From assembly GCA_003008705.1 (NCBI GenBank), contig PDUO01000026.1, forward strand, positions 867,373 to 931,372: 64,000 bases of DNA, in the 5' to 3' direction. Each line of letters begins with the position of its first letter. Within the stretch, counting starts at the first letter, position 1. The position numbers were made by a program, and so were the translations under genes. The notes beneath the pieces were generated by a model. The model was not told the DNA's origin, ran no database searches, and was given only the letters and a program-made list of their open reading frames with translations. This stretch comes from Pezicula radicicola (taxonomy: Eukaryota; Ascomycota; Leotiomycetes; Helotiales; Dermateaceae). Below are positions 11,009 to 22,840 of the stretch, in pieces.

Positions 11009-11475
11009 AACAGTATATCAAGTCTTAAATATTTATACTTTGGTAGGGTTAATCTATGCCCTAGGTTAGGAAAATAGGGTTTCCGGGTTGCTTAAATGTG
11101 GCACGGGCCTTGGCGCCCTATAGGTACCGTCTAGGGCGTCTTATCTCGTGGGGCGGGTGTAACCCACCTACGGGTACCCTTAGGCCCGGTAGCCCGTGGA
11201 GTATAGGTGCCTATCACAAAGTTCTGTCTTACAGTATCCCTAGGGTGCTATCGTAATAAGTATAATAGAGAGAGGGCCGTCTTGATTACTGCCTCATAAG
11301 CCGTAGGTGAGCCGTTGCGTAAGGTAGCTACGTTAGTGCTTATAGAATCAATTCTTTATACAGTAGTCTCCTGTGGCAAAATTTCACAATATCAAACCTA
11401 TATATAGTAAAGGATTCTCTTTCTCTTTCCTCTTTGACTCGTCTGACAGCCTTTCGGACTTGTAAGGTATTCATA
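11003..11475 (+). mobile_element. LTR-like block, possible solo LTR of a retrotransposon
   Basis: The block starts TGTTGTAAAACAG, is unlike the surroundings in base use (GC-rich core with words such as GGGCGGGTGTAACCCACC), and later has a TATATATAG box followed by a CTCTTTCTCTTTCC pyrimidine tract, the order seen in fungal Copia-type LTR promoters. A possible gag-like fragment (NLPQFDPKGHERHAI) is encoded at about 11563-11607. The 3' edge and a target-site duplication were not found, so the call is tentative. Confidence 0.33.
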
Positions 11476-12053
11476 CCTGCCAAAACGGGGCTCGTTGTAC
11501 GTATCGACCTATCAAAAATGGTCATCGTCGGTTAATAAAAAGCACGAATCACACTCGTTGACAAACCTGCCCCAATTCGATCCAAAGGGGCACGAACGAC
11601 ACGCCATTAATTTAATTACCCTTGATGCTGACAAGTTGTTCGCTTGCGGGGCGAAAACCTTCCGACCTCCACCTCCACCCCGGTTCGTGCTGTACCTTTC
11701 CTGCACCTCTTCCTCTTGGCGACTAGGTACATTTAGTAAACGAATGCCGCACGCTTATTAGTTTTATTATGTTCCTATACTTAATTCTTCCTCGAGTCGT
11801 TTTCTCATATTCTCGTATTCTAATAACCCCCTCTTCAATTCCCCCGTTCTCTCATCAGACCTAAAGCGTTGTCGACCTCTGTAAAGACCTCTTGGTCGAT
11901 CCTATCGCTGATGTCAGATCATCATCGTTGACGGTTACCACGAGACCCCCATGCGATTTCTGGACCCTCTCCAACGCCCACAACTTCACAGTCAAGACCT
12001 GTGCATCTCTGTGATTCACAATTGACCGCGACTTACATTTAGAGCCGCCTACA
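11476..12053 (+). promoter_or_regulatory. Region upstream of the ABC transporter gene
   Basis: About 580 bases between the LTR-like block and the ATG of the transporter. The start context is CCTACAATGG. CT-rich tracts near 11790-11850 are usual for fungal promoters. No defined transcription-factor site is claimed. Confidence 0.4.
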
Positions 12054-15000
12054 ATGGCTGGCGACCTCTCAGAGAAGCCCGAGGGCAGCACCAGTCCAGC
12101 ATCAACCCATGGCAATGGAACCGGCGATGCAGAATCCACAAAGATAGAAAAAACAGAAAGACACGCAACCCAACTGACATTGGAAGACCAGATATTGAAG
12201 AAACTAGATTCGCATATCGTTAAGGTCAAGGCCAAAGATGAGGATATTTATGCACATCTTCCTGCAGCCGAGGCGGAGATCTTGAAGAAGCAGGTTGATA
12301 TTCCACCCGTGAAGGTGGGGTGGAGGATCTTATACCGATATGCAACCACGAACGACAAACTGATCATTGCTGTCAGCTGTGTCTGTTCGATTGCCGCAGG
12401 TGCTGCGCTTCCACTCATGACGGTCATTTTTGGTCAATTGGCTGGGAAGTTCAGTGGATTCTTCTCGGGAGCGGTTAGCCATTCCGCCTTCCGGCATACC
12501 ATTGCCCACATGATCTTGTACCTCGTCTACATTGGAATCGCTGAATTCATCGTCATCTACGTGTCCACGGTCGGCTTCATATACACGGGCGAGCATATCA
12601 GCGGGAAGATCAGGGCGCAGTACTTGAAAGCGTGCATGAGGCAGAATATTGCATTCTTCGACAAGCTAGGTTCAGGAGAGGTGACGACAAGAATTACTGC
12701 GGATACGAACTTGGTGCAGGATGGTATCTCGGAAAAAGTCGCCCTTACGCTTACTGCATCGGCTACATTCGTCACGGCTTTCGTTATCGGCTTCGTTAAA
12801 TCTTGGAAATTGACACTCATTCTTTCGGCTACATGCGTGGCAATTACAACCATCATAGTAGGCGGATCAACCTTTATTGTCAAATACAACAAGCAATCTC
12901 TCGAATCTTACGCGTTAGGAGGAACCATCGCTGAAGAAGTTATCTCCTCAATCAGAAATGCAACTGCATTCGGTACCCAGGACAAGCTTGCTCGACAGTA
13001 TGACAAGCATTTGGTAGAAGCCGAGAAATACGGATATAGGGCCAAATTCGCTTTTGCTGTTATGGTTGGAGTCATGATGCTGGTTATCTACCTTAATTAT
13101 GGCCTTGCGTTCTGGATGGGCAGCAGATTCTTGGTAAAGGGAGAGACCACATTGTCTAGTATTCTTACAATTATGATGTCTATCATGATTGGAGCTTTTG
13201 CCCTTGGAAACGTTGCTCCTAATGCCCAAGCATTCACGACAGCCATCTCGGCTGCTGCCAAGATCTTTAACACTATCGATCGTATTTCGCCATTAGATCC
13301 TACTTCGAATGTAGGGGAGAAGCTCACGCATGTAGAAGGTACGATTGAATTAAAGCATATTAAGCACATCTACCCATCGAGACCTGAGGTCGTAGTAATG
13401 AACGACGTCAGTCTAGTTATCCCAGCTGGAAAAAAGACTGCTTTAGTTGGGGCATCCGGATCCGGAAAAAGCACAATTGTTGGTTTAGTAGAGCGATTCT
13501 ACGATCCAGTTGGTGGCCAAGTATTTTTAGACGGTTATGATATTAGTACACTAAATTTACGTTGGTTAAGACAACAGATTTCCTTAGTTAGCCAGGAGCC
13601 TACTCTCTTTGGAACTACTATTTTTGAGAATATCGCACACGGTCTTATTGGGACAAGGTTCGAGAATGAGACAGGAGATACACAGAAGGAACGTATTATT
13701 CAAGCAGCTAAGATGGCTAATGCTCACGATTTTATTTCTGGGCTTCCCGAAGGTTATAATACGAATGTTGGAGAGCGAGGATTCTTACTTTCTGGTGGCC
13801 AGAAGCAGCGCATTGCTATTGCTAGAGCAATAGTTAGCGACCCAAAAATCCTCCTCCTCGACGAGGCCACCTCTGCCCTTGATACGAGATCCGAAGGCGT
13901 CGTACAAGCTGCACTTGAAGTTGCAGCTGCCGGCCGAACTACAATCACTATCGCCCATCGTCTGTCTACTATTAAGGATGCCGATAATATTGTTGTAATA
14001 ACTGAAGGCCGAATCGTAGAACAGGGAACTCATGATGCCTTGTTAATGAAACGAGGTGCTTATTACTCCCTGGTTGAGGCTCAAAAGATCGCCGAGTCCA
14101 AGGAGATGAGCCCTGAGGAAGAGGAACATATCGACGAGGAAGATGATAAACTTGCCCTACAGAAGCCCCTGGGCGGTAAATTTATGGAATATCAAGAGGA
14201 TCCTGACGACAAGAATATCGGCAACAAGTTGAATCGAACGCAGTCGGAGAAATCCCAATCCTCTTTTATCATTCAAGGCCGAGGAGCAGAAGGAGAAGTA
14301 GAATATTCTCTTTGGACGCTAATCAAATTGATCGCGTCGTTCAATTCGACAGAATGGTATTGGATGCTTCTTGGACTGGGTTTCTCTATTATTTGCGGTG
14401 GCGGGAACCCAACGCAAGAAGTGTTTTCGGCAAAGGAAATAGTTTCGCTCTCTATCCCTTTGGTCGACCCAGTGACCGGACAATCTATTCCTGGAGCAAA
14501 ATCTCACCTACGTTCTGATGTGAATTTCTGGTCTCTCATGTATTTGATGCTGGGTTTCGTGCAACTTATTTCGTTCTGGGTCCAGGGAGTTGCCTTTGGA
14601 TTTTGTTCCGAAAGACTTATTCACCGAGTTCGCGATCGAGCCTTTAGAACAATATTGCGACAAGACATCGCATTCTTCGATAAAGAAGAGAACACTGCTG
14701 GTGCTTTGACCTCCTTCCTTAGTACAGAGACAACACATGTTGCTGGTTTATCGGGAGTCACACTTGGTACACTCTTAACTGTCATTACTACTTTAATCGC
14801 GGCTTGCGCCGTAGCCATCGCAATTGCCTGGAAGCTTGCCCTCGTCTGTATTTCAACAATCCCAATTGTACTTGGTTGCGGTTTTTTACGTTTTTGGCTC
14901 CTAGCTCAATTTCAACGGCGGGCTAAGAAGGCATACGAGAAGAGTGCAAGTTATGCTTGCGAAGCTACTAGTGCTATCCGTACTGTTGCTTCTTTGACTA

Positions 15001-16207
15001 GAGAATATGATGTCCTTAAGCACTACGAAGATTCGCTTAACTCTCAGGCCAAGAAGAGTTTGCATTCCGTTTTGAAATTATCACTGCTGTACTCAGCGTC
15101 GCAATCCCTAATGTTCCTTTGCGTTGGGCTTGGCTTCTGGTGAGTCCTGACTATTATCGGCTGAGCGATATCTTCTTAACTCTGTATAGGTATGGAGGAA
15201 ACCAAATCGCAGACGGTACCTACGACCTCTTCCAATTCTTTGTCTGCTTCGGAGCTGTAATCTTCGGTGCCCAGTCCGCCGGCACGATCTTCTCCTTTGC
15301 ACGTACGTTCTTCACCTCCCCTTACCTTATTGAAAACTAATATATTTCAGCGGACATGGGGAAAGCCAAACAAGCAGCCCAAGAACTCAAAGTACTGTTT
15401 GACCGCAAACCCACTATCGATTTCTGGTCCAACGACGGCCAACCCGTAACCTCCATCAAAGGCACCGTCGAATTCCGAAACGTACATTTCCGCTACCCTA
15501 CGCGCCCCGAGCAGCCCGTCCTCCGAGGCCTTAACCTCTCCGTTAAGCCCGGCCAATATATCGCTCTCGTCGGTGCATCGGGCTGTGGAAAATCTACTAC
15601 TATTGCTTTACTCGAACGTTTCTACGATCCGCTGGTAGGAGGCATCTACGTTGACGGCAAGGAAATATCGAGCTTAAATATCAATGATTACCGCTCCTTT
15701 ATTGCACTTGTATCCCAGGAACCGACACTCTATCAAGGCACGATCCGTGAGAACGTTCTCCTCGGCGCAGATCGCGAAGACGTACCCGATTCTGAAATCG
15801 AGTTTGCGTGCCGTGAAGCAAATATCTACGATTTCATCATGTCTTTACCCGACGGCTTCAGCACCGTTGTCGGCTCTAAGGGTTCTTTGTTATCTGGTGG
15901 TCAGAAACAACGTATCGCCATTGCACGCGCCTTGCTCCGAGATCCCAAGATTCTGCTTTTGGATGAGGCGACTAGTGCTTTAGATTCAGAATCAGAACAC
16001 GTGGTGCAAGCAGCCCTTGACAAAGCCGCCAAGGGCAGAACCACTATTGCAGTTGCGCATCGATTAAGTACAATTCAAAAGGCGGATTTTATTTATGTTT
16101 TTGATCAGGGTGTCATTGTGGAAAGTGGTAATCATACGGAGTTGATGCAGAAGGGTGGGAGATATTCCGAACTTGTTAACCTTCAGAATCTTGGAAGACA
16201 GCATTGA
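12054..16207 (+). CDS. Full-size ABC transporter, subfamily B (multidrug resistance type)
   Basis: Three exons are predicted: 12054-15139, 15190-15302 and 15351-16207, joined by GTGAGT/TAG and GTACGT/CAG introns of 50 and 48 bp with exact frame continuity, giving 1351 residues. The order is membrane domain, nucleotide-binding domain, membrane domain, nucleotide-binding domain. Walker A motifs are GASGSGKST (about residue 466) and GASGCGKST (about 1141). Both halves have LSGGQKQR signatures, ILLLDEATSALD Walker B with the catalytic glutamate, and AHRLSTI switch histidines, so both ATP sites look competent. Such plasma-membrane pumps export hydrophobic compounds. Its place beside the glycosyltransferase, acyltransferase and polyketide synthase suggests product export or self-protection. 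It converges with the glycosyltransferase gene (494 bp apart). The linker (about residues 685-760) is acidic and polar, as is usual. Confidence 0.95.
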
Positions 16208-16701
16208 GCTGTTGGGGTAGAAGTGCGTTTTGGGATTGGCTAATTGGTGGGATAGAAAGAGCATCTAGATGGGTCTCTACTCCGCTAGAGATTTTAGCAA
16301 CACTACACGTGGGCATATACGCCATTTAATGTATTAGCACTGCCCAGCTGACTATCACTTCCATGGTCAGTGTTGGATGTGAAATGGGACTCGATTGTAG
16401 AATAAAGTAAGGTCTAGAGAGGGTATATATTAACTGCAGAGTTGTAGCAGATGCGAAGCTTAAGGAATTAGTAATAAGATAGGCGAGTTATAAAATATAG
16501 ACAATATAGTGAAATGATAAATTAATAATACGCAAGTATTTAGATAGCTAGGAAGTCACTTCTAGTACAAATTTTAGTAGAAATGCAATTAAATTTAGAC
16601 ACTTTGCTTCCTAACCCATTTCGCTTTTCCCGACTTAGAATGAATGTGGGTGGATAGGTCGGACTATAAGCGAGGCCGACAATTAAAACCTTCTACAATA
16701 A
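16208..16701. other. Convergent 3' spacer between transporter and glycosyltransferase genes
   Basis: The two genes end towards each other here. The sequence is AT-rich, especially 16440-16600, and probably holds both 3' untranslated regions. No terminator-like or repeat structure is claimed. Confidence 0.5.
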
Positions 16702-18388
16702 TCAAGAGCTCTCTAAGATTTCAATAATCTTCTCCAATGCCTTCTTTCGTCCTCCTACCTTTCCGCTTATATCAGCGAGCTCCTTCGCCTTCTGCTTCAT
16801 TCGAGCAGCTTCGATGCCATCACCCAAGACTTTCATCAAAGCTTGTGAAAGCTCCTGGCCTTCGACACTTGGAGTAGCAGAGCGACTTCCGTAGACCCCA
16901 ATTCCTAGCCATTCTACTCGATTAGCAAACTCGAGGGTATCGAGCCAGCAAGGAAGAACTACTTGAGGCACTCCAGCGCTAAAATTGGTTAGTACATAAT
17001 TCTACAGGGGCTGACTTCATATACCTTAGTGCTTCGTGAAATGAATTAGAACCGCCGTGATGAACAGAACAAACAATATGTCCAGTCTGCAGAACCGCTA
17101 GAGGGTCCACAGACATCCATTCCACAATTCTCACTCTGTCACTAGAGACTTCTTCTGAGATGGCATCCAAGGATTCCTTTTTGATTCCTTCTCCTTGAAA
17201 TCCACTGCCCGACTTAACTTCTTTAGATGGCATAGCAAGGCCACCTGATGTTTTAAGCTTCCACAGTATTTGAAGATCAGGTTTTCTATCAAGTACTATC
17301 TTTAGGCCCGCTGCAAACTGTCGTGCCATTGTGTCGTCCATTCGGAGATGTGTGCCAAGGTTAATCAATACAGTTGGAGCGCGCTCCAGCCATGATTGCA
17401 AATTTGGATCATCTTTCGACACTGGCGAAACTGGCAAAATGATGGGTCCACATCCGGTGACATTAGGTGGAATCCGGCATGGATAATCTGTCTCGGGAAT
17501 CGCTGGGACCAAATAGTGGTTATCTTTTTGGTAAATGTCGAACGCGGCAGGCAGACCTGGGAGACCCTGTGATTTCCGATAGTTCATGAACGTCTTCACT
17601 GTGGGGGACGTGACCAGAATCCAGAGTAACATGGTCTTGAGGTAAATATTTGCAGGAACGAGGTACCAGGGGACCGGATAAGGGAAGGCAGAAGATATTC
17701 TACAGTAGTGAGCAAGGTTAACACTTGAAATTGTCTGGGAACTAACGCTGGATATCTACATAATTGATAAAATTTTGGCTGCTGTGACCCGCACATTTCT
17801 TGAAATGTGTTTGGACTAAGAACCACGCAGTCTCGTGATAGTGTCTTGCATGCCTCGAGACCCTGACTGAAGAGCGGTTCAACAATGATGAGATGAGGCT
17901 CAACGGAGCGTAGAATTTCAAGACAGCTCTCATATCCTTTCATATACGCTGGTCCATCCCAAGCCGTTGCTAGAACTGGAAGGGTGATCCGGTACGTATC
18001 AAGTGCCCCTCTAAGACCGGGAGGGTATGGACCTAATTGCAGCGATGAGTGTTTTGTCATCTCTACTCAGATTCGACTCACCTATAAACTCGTTCTTTGA
18101 AACAAGCGCCTCTAATGCAGAGGGACCAAAAACTGTGTGAAATTTTGCTGGGGCATGATTGTCTGGGACGAGTTCATTGAGATTTTTGATACGACCCTTC
18201 AAAGGCGAGAAGGAAGCTATATGAATTTCGTGTTGCTGGAGAAGAAGCATCTCATATGCCACGGCCAAGATGACATTGGCCTGTCCATATTCGCTACTTG
18301 TGAGAAAGATAATTTTCTTCTGCTTTCTCGTTGTATCTCCATCCCAATCCCCTCCAAATGCACCTGGCGAAGTCTCAGTTGATGTCAT
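16702..18388 (-). CDS. UDP-glycosyltransferase, family GT1
   Basis: Four exons on the minus strand are predicted: 18388-18082, 18032-17747, 17699-17025 and 16978-16702, with introns of 49, 47 and 46 bp (donors GTGAGT, GTTAGT, GTATAT). They give 514 residues in one continuous frame. The N-terminal half (from KIIFLTSSEYGQANVILAVA) fits the acceptor-binding Rossmann fold. The C-terminal half has TVLINLGTHLRMD and the donor-binding segment CSVHHGGSNSFHEAL-SAGVPQ (about residues 408-427), close to the family signature with its catalytic-site HHGG motif. These enzymes move a sugar, usually glucose, from UDP-sugar to a hydroxyl of a small molecule. Next to a polyketide synthase it may glycosylate the product, or serve in detoxification. 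No signal peptide or C-terminal membrane anchor is evident, so it is likely cytosolic. Confidence 0.9.
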
Positions 18389-18666
18389 TGAGGCTCTAGA
18401 CTAATACGAAAGTGCTAGATCACGGGGTAAAGGGACGTCGAGTCTGTTCTTATCTTCAGATTCAATATTTCTGCTCTCCGCTTATCAGGGCATGGGAGAT
18501 ACCACGGTAACGTTACTGTATTTCGTACACAACTGCTGTCCAACACTTGACCCACATGAAGAGAGAGCTAGCAATGCCGATCCCAGCACTTGAATTTGGT
18601 CTGAGTGAGGCCTCGGTGTTCACACATCTACAGAAACCATGTGAATGGTGTGAGGAAGCTCGCCGA

Positions 18667-18802
18667 CTGATAACAAGTCTACATGGACATGCCTGCATGT
18701 CAGATTGGCAAAATGTCTGCATATGCACTACATGTCTGCATGTGCACTACACGTTTACATGTCAGATTACCGGATTGATAACATGTCTGCATGTCAGATT
18801 GA
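18667..18802. repeat. Imperfect direct repeats around ACATGTCTGCATGTCAGATTG
   Basis: The words TGATAACA, GTCTACATG or GTCTGCATG, and CTGCATGTCAGATTG recur three to five times within 135 bp, with extra partial copies (CATGTCTGCATGTGCACTAC). Spacing is irregular. The function is unknown. Confidence 0.65.
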
Positions 18803-19697
18803 TCCTCCTAGATACCTAAGGAAATTGAATAGCCGATTCTCACGGCAAATCTTACGACAAGTCATGTCTAGGGCAAGGATATAGGACTCGAGGACCATTT
18901 CAGTATCCACTGAAGTACCAAGAGTAACCTTTTTCCATACGCTGACTGCTTAGCCAAGCACACAAGATGATGGCTTGGCCCCAAGATTCAGCAGAACCAC
19001 ATTGGATCTTGGGGGCATATGCACCTCTAAGCGTCCCAAGAACTGAACAGAAATTCCAAGCATGATACCCGACCGTGGTGAGAGAAAAGGGAAGGTGGTT
19101 GTCATGAGACGAACATGCGGAGTATAACCATCTAGTGCTGTACGTACGCTTTAATATCTCGTCTCACATGTAAGGACGGTTCGCTAAGTACAAGCGTAAA
19201 TTCTATAATTAATGCTTTCGCGAAACTAACCATTTTTAGAGAGGAATTGTAGTGGCATTTTTATCTCCTATGATTCTGTATGTAAAATACCTTTAATTAG
19301 CCGACGCTCTTAAAATTAAAAATATCTACAGGAAACACTTACTTGTTTTCTTAACAGCTTCCTTTCTCATCCATTACGCAATTTGTATAGAGAATGTAGT
19401 TAGAGAATGTTGTACCGGTATTACTCATACAATATTGGCGAACAGTTCTGTTTCAGGGGTTCATCATACTTATTGGCTCGGCAAGGTTAAATTAAGGTAG
19501 GGTTACAAGCTACAACGTTCGATGGGATGATGATGTGATAGCGGGCCGAAGCGGGTGCGTATCCTATTCGGATGAAAATCGATGTGATGCCAGTCGGAGG
19601 ATTAATCGTTATCGGGAAAATGACAAATCTGGGGAACCATTTGAGCGAGGCGCAGCAGGCTATTGGAAGTCTAACCGACCCGGTCACTTCGGGTGCA

Positions 19698-19832
19698 GTG
19701 ATACGGCACAGAGATAATACGGCACAAAGACAATACGGCACAGAGATTTTAGCTGCAGCACAATTACGTGGATGTCTTTCGACAATGGGGGTTGATGAGT
19801 TGATGAGTTGTCAGTTGTCAGTTGTCAGTTGC
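19698..19832. repeat. Two short tandem repeats: ATACGGCACAGAGATA (x3) and GTTGTCA (x3-4)
   Basis: At 19698-19750 a 16-bp unit ATACGGCACAGAGATA is repeated three times with small changes. At about 19790-19832 a GTTGTCA unit repeats. Both look like slippage products in noncoding DNA. Confidence 0.7.
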
Positions 19833-20027
19833 CTGAGTGTGAACATGGCCCAGGAACCTAAAGTCTGTCGTAGATTGGGACCTATCAAGCGATGGATAGA
19901 TAACCTATCGGAGGAGCCATGTGCGTCATATACGTCGTTGGTTGCACCACTGCACGCCACTATTTTTTTTGGGGGGAACTGTGGCTTGTTCCAAGGTGAC
20001 GGTAGGGACGGCACTTAAAGCCACCGA

Positions 20028-20334
20028 AGGGAGTTGTTGGTTCTAAAATCAATTTTCGTATATATCAACACTTCAGGTTTACTTAAGGGACACCTTTTAG
20101 TAGGGAAATATCAGAAATAAGAGTTCTATATATATAAATATAATTAGTAACTATAAGCCCATATTTTTAGGAGGGTAATAGCCTATTTTTTTTAGCGATA
20201 TAAGCTTGTATTCTTAGGGGAGCAGAGACTGTATTTTCGAGGGGGTAGGATAGCCTATGAAGTAAGATGTACCCGTAAGAGTGTAACTAGTAAGGAAAAA
20301 GGTCAAAAAATCGGTTTTAGACCAACAACTCCCT
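20028..20334. mobile_element. 307-bp MITE-like element with terminal inverted repeats
   Basis: The left end, AGGGAGTTGTTGGTTCTAAA (20028), is matched in reverse complement at the right end, which closes with TTTTAGACCAACAACTCCCT (20315-20334). About 25-30 bases pair with few differences. The centre is AT-rich and has no coding frame. The flanks (CGA before, ACGA after) do not give a clear target duplication, so the superfamily is not assigned. It lies between the glycosyltransferase and acyltransferase genes, about 190 bp beyond the acyltransferase 3' end. Confidence 0.68.
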
Positions 20335-20523
20335 ACGACATTTCGTACTTATGGCAAGTGTCTGAGATACTGTAACTAGCGAGTTGTTTGTTGGTAGCAC
20401 ATAGAATACTTTGATTTTTGTTTCTATAACTAAACCAAGTAGTCGAACCAAATTCTGCTCTGCTGCGAACTCTAGCCTTTACCAATCTAAGAACATAGAG
20501 ACTCCATATAAGAGACAATAAGA

Positions 20524-22014
20524 CTAGTCAGAAATAAATCGAGCATGTTTCATAAACTCCTTATCTCCCTTTAACACTTCCAGCGTTTCAACATCCATAT
20601 AAAGAATGACCTCCATCCCACCATCAGGCAAACGCGGCATGATTAGGCCATAGCCATTCACCAAAGCCATAGCCGGAAGCTTGAAAGAAACCACGTTACC
20701 CAGTTTGGGACCCCAGGACATGCCCCTTATAGGGAAGCCCGACAGATTGGTGAGATGGAAGTCGGTTTTGCAATTGAGATCCATAGTACGCTCAATTTCT
20801 CTGACACGCGGCCAAGCTTCCATTGCGCCAAGAAGGTCCCAAATTCTGTCAGAGGTCCACCAGTCAATGCTGCCGCTGATAGCTGAAGCAATGCGGTACA
20901 ACGCATCTTCATCCGAAGAAAATATTTCTGAGAGGGGTAGAAGCGTTCTGCTGGGAGTAACAGCATTACCCAGGTATTGAGGATGAAGCGAAGGCTCTAT
21001 TCGTGAGCGGATGTTGCACGGGTAGTGATATGATGCCTCCTTGACGCCTTTCTCCTCTAGGCGTCTCGCAAGGGTGTAATGCCGGAAAAGGAACGCGGAG
21101 AGTATTGAGCTTTCCGTCATCTTGGGATCTTTTGGGTTCTTGGGCGTTGCCTTCTCCTCGATCTGTTGGAGGTTCTCTTTGGTGAAGTGCCAGTTTACAC
21201 CTCTGACAATTTTGGCCTTTTCACTATCCGTCATCTCCATCCGCTCACCCACATTCCAACATGATTCTCCGTCCGGGGGCATATCTCGCCCATCTTGATA
21301 GCTAGCGAAGTCATAGAGCTTGCATCTGGAACCGTTCTCAGGAAAGAGGACGGTGCGGTCAAAAGCTTCAGCTGGTAGTAAGTCGGATTCAGGTAGAATT
21401 CGACCTTCAGACACAGCCGTGACGTGAGCACCCCATCGATTGATGATCGTCATAGCGCCCTCTCCGTCAACAACCGAATGATGGAAATGCATCGCGAGAA
21501 CTATCCCGCCACGAATCAAGTTGACTTGGACCTGCATGCAAGGGGCAACTGGATCAGGCAGAAATGACCTTGGACACATAGTCATAGGATTGAGCGCAGA
21601 CACAGGAAAGCCGTCGCGCTCAAGTTCTTCAAAATCCAGCGTGTCTTCCATGCTCTTGAATTTGAGAATTACTCCTCCATCCTCCGGGATTTCCAGAGTG
21701 ATAAGGTCACGCGCTTCATCCTCTATCATCACGTTGCCGGCGAGGAAGGGGATCTCAGTCATCAGTCTAGCAAGACCCTCCTCAAGTTCAGAAAGTACTA
21801 TTTCGGAGGCCTTGGGGTCGGGCTGTCTGAAGAGGCAAAATAGTGGTAAATAATGCCTGCCATTGAACTGGTCAAACGGCGACAGTACCATTGTTTCAGG
21901 CACTAGTTCAGTGCTCGGTCGCACGAAGGTCTCTGTCGTAGCCATTTTAGAAATGTTCATTGATTCAGGCACCAGCTGAGTGCTCGGTCGAACGATGGTC
22001 TCTGTCGTAGACAT
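20524..22014 (-). CDS. BAHD-like acyltransferase (trichothecene 3-O-acetyltransferase type)
   Basis: A single-exon frame on the minus strand. I chose ATG at 22012-22014, giving 496 residues. The open frame extends upstream to 22173 but that part looks like 5' leader. A second ATG at 21943-21945 would give 473 residues. The catalytic HxxxD motif is HHSVVDG (His179, Asp183), and the C-terminal half has the FPIRGMSWGP segment in the place of the DFGWG structural motif. The family moves an acyl group from acyl-CoA or a carrier protein to a hydroxyl or amine of a natural product. It is divergent from the polyketide synthase across a 1.6 kb upstream region and may release or decorate its product, since the synthase has no release domain. 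Odd: residues 1-23 and 24-46 are a tandem duplication. Confidence 0.88.
   Translation of the reverse strand: MSTTETIVRPSTQLVPESMNISKMATTETFVRPSTELVPETMVLSPFDQFNGRHYLPLFCLFRQPDPKASEIVLSELEEGLARLMTEIPFLAGNVMIEDEARDLITLEIPEDGGVILKFKSMEDTLDFEELERDGFPVSALNPMTMCPRSFLPDPVAPCMQVQVNLIRGGIVLAMHFHHSVVDGEGAMTIINRWGAHVTAVSEGRILPESDLLPAEAFDRTVLFPENGSRCKLYDFASYQDGRDMPPDGESCWNVGERMEMTDSEKAKIVRGVNWHFTKENLQQIEEKATPKNPKDPKMTESSILSAFLFRHYTLARRLEEKGVKEASYHYPCNIRSRIEPSLHPQYLGNAVTPSRTLLPLSEIFSSDEDALYRIASAISGSIDWWTSDRIWDLLGAMEAWPRVREIERTMDLNCKTDFHLTNLSGFPIRGMSWGPKLGNVVSFKLPAMALVNGYGLIMPRLPDGGMEVILYMDVETLEVLKGDKEFMKHARFISD
21877..22014 (-). repeat. 69-bp coding tandem duplication at the acyltransferase N-terminus
   Basis: Copy 1 (22014-21946) encodes MSTTETIVRPSTQLVPESMN and three more residues. 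Copy 2 (21945-21877) encodes MATTETFVRPSTELVPETMV and three more residues. Each copy starts with its own ATG, so either could be the true start, and the upstream copy may be a recent in-frame duplication. Confidence 0.85.
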
Positions 22015-22290
22015 TTTTAGAAGTGTTGTTCTATGAAGTGTTGGAGAAAAAGAGGTAGGTGATTGCTGCTTAAGGTGGAGACAGTGGCAAAGAGCGAGAA
22101 AAGGAAGGACACCCTTTTCTATTGTAACCTTCCTGAGCCGGCTTCTCTGAAGATTGCCGAGCTCTAGTTCCATATCTATCTTAACGTGACGGAATTAGCA
22201 TCAAAAATGGAATTTGTATTTTCTAGCTTTGAGTTTCCAGGAATGATGATTGTATTGCAAGGGTCAAATCCCGATTGGTAAGCACCGGTA

Positions 22291-22382
22291 TCTCCTTCCC
22301 CTGCCGGCAGGCCAAATAGTCTCATTCAAACTACAGTATCTCGTGAGATTCGACCTGATTAGACAAATAAAGGAAGGACATC
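22291..22382 (+). repeat. Upstream repeat copy 1 (acyltransferase side)
   Basis: This starts TCTCCTTCCCCTGCCGGCAG and contains AGTATCTCGTGAGATT, then a segment rich in A and G ending AGGAAGGACA. It is clearly related to 23399-23491 in the same orientation: a 12-base exact block TCCTTCCCCTGC, a 12-base exact block TCGTGAGATT with its flanks, and similar ends. I estimate roughly 70 percent identity by eye. Confidence 0.65.
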
Positions 22383-22840
22383 GGTTAAGTGGCGTAGACG
22401 TTACGTACGGAGTACTTGCCGAGCTGACATACTGTTAGGTAGTGGATTTAACCGTACAGTGCTCCACTTCCCCACGCCCCCGCTGGGAAAACTAGTCCAT
22501 GTGGGTGGTCTAATTGGCCATTATCCTTCAAAAGACGACATGATAAAATCTCTAAGGCCGCAAAGAACGATATCAAATATGGAAGGTTATTAGGCACATT
22601 TAGAGTATATCGACTTTTCCTTCCTAATATCTTTAAATAAATTTAAGACTAAGAATCTTACAAAACTAATTTTTTAGGGAACTTGTCTCATTACCTAATT
22701 ATTATACATCATATGTCAAAGCTGTTCCCAACATGTTACTATTACCTAACTATACACACTTTATATACTTGTTAGGAAATTAAAATTAAGATATTAAGCA
22801 AGTAAATTCCAAGGAACAATATATAAGTTAGTTAAATAAA

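Larger units (their letters stand above)
18389..20027. other. Intergenic region with simple repeats
   Basis: No gene is recognised in these 1.6 kb. The open frame at 19572-20018 contains simple-repeat sequence and no domain. Local repeats at 18667-18802 and 19698-19832 are listed separately. The first 200 bases are likely the glycosyltransferase promoter. Confidence 0.45.

Noticed and set aside
19572..20018. 148-codon frame after the glycosyltransferase
   Set aside because: It is built partly on two simple tandem repeats and has no domain-like part.
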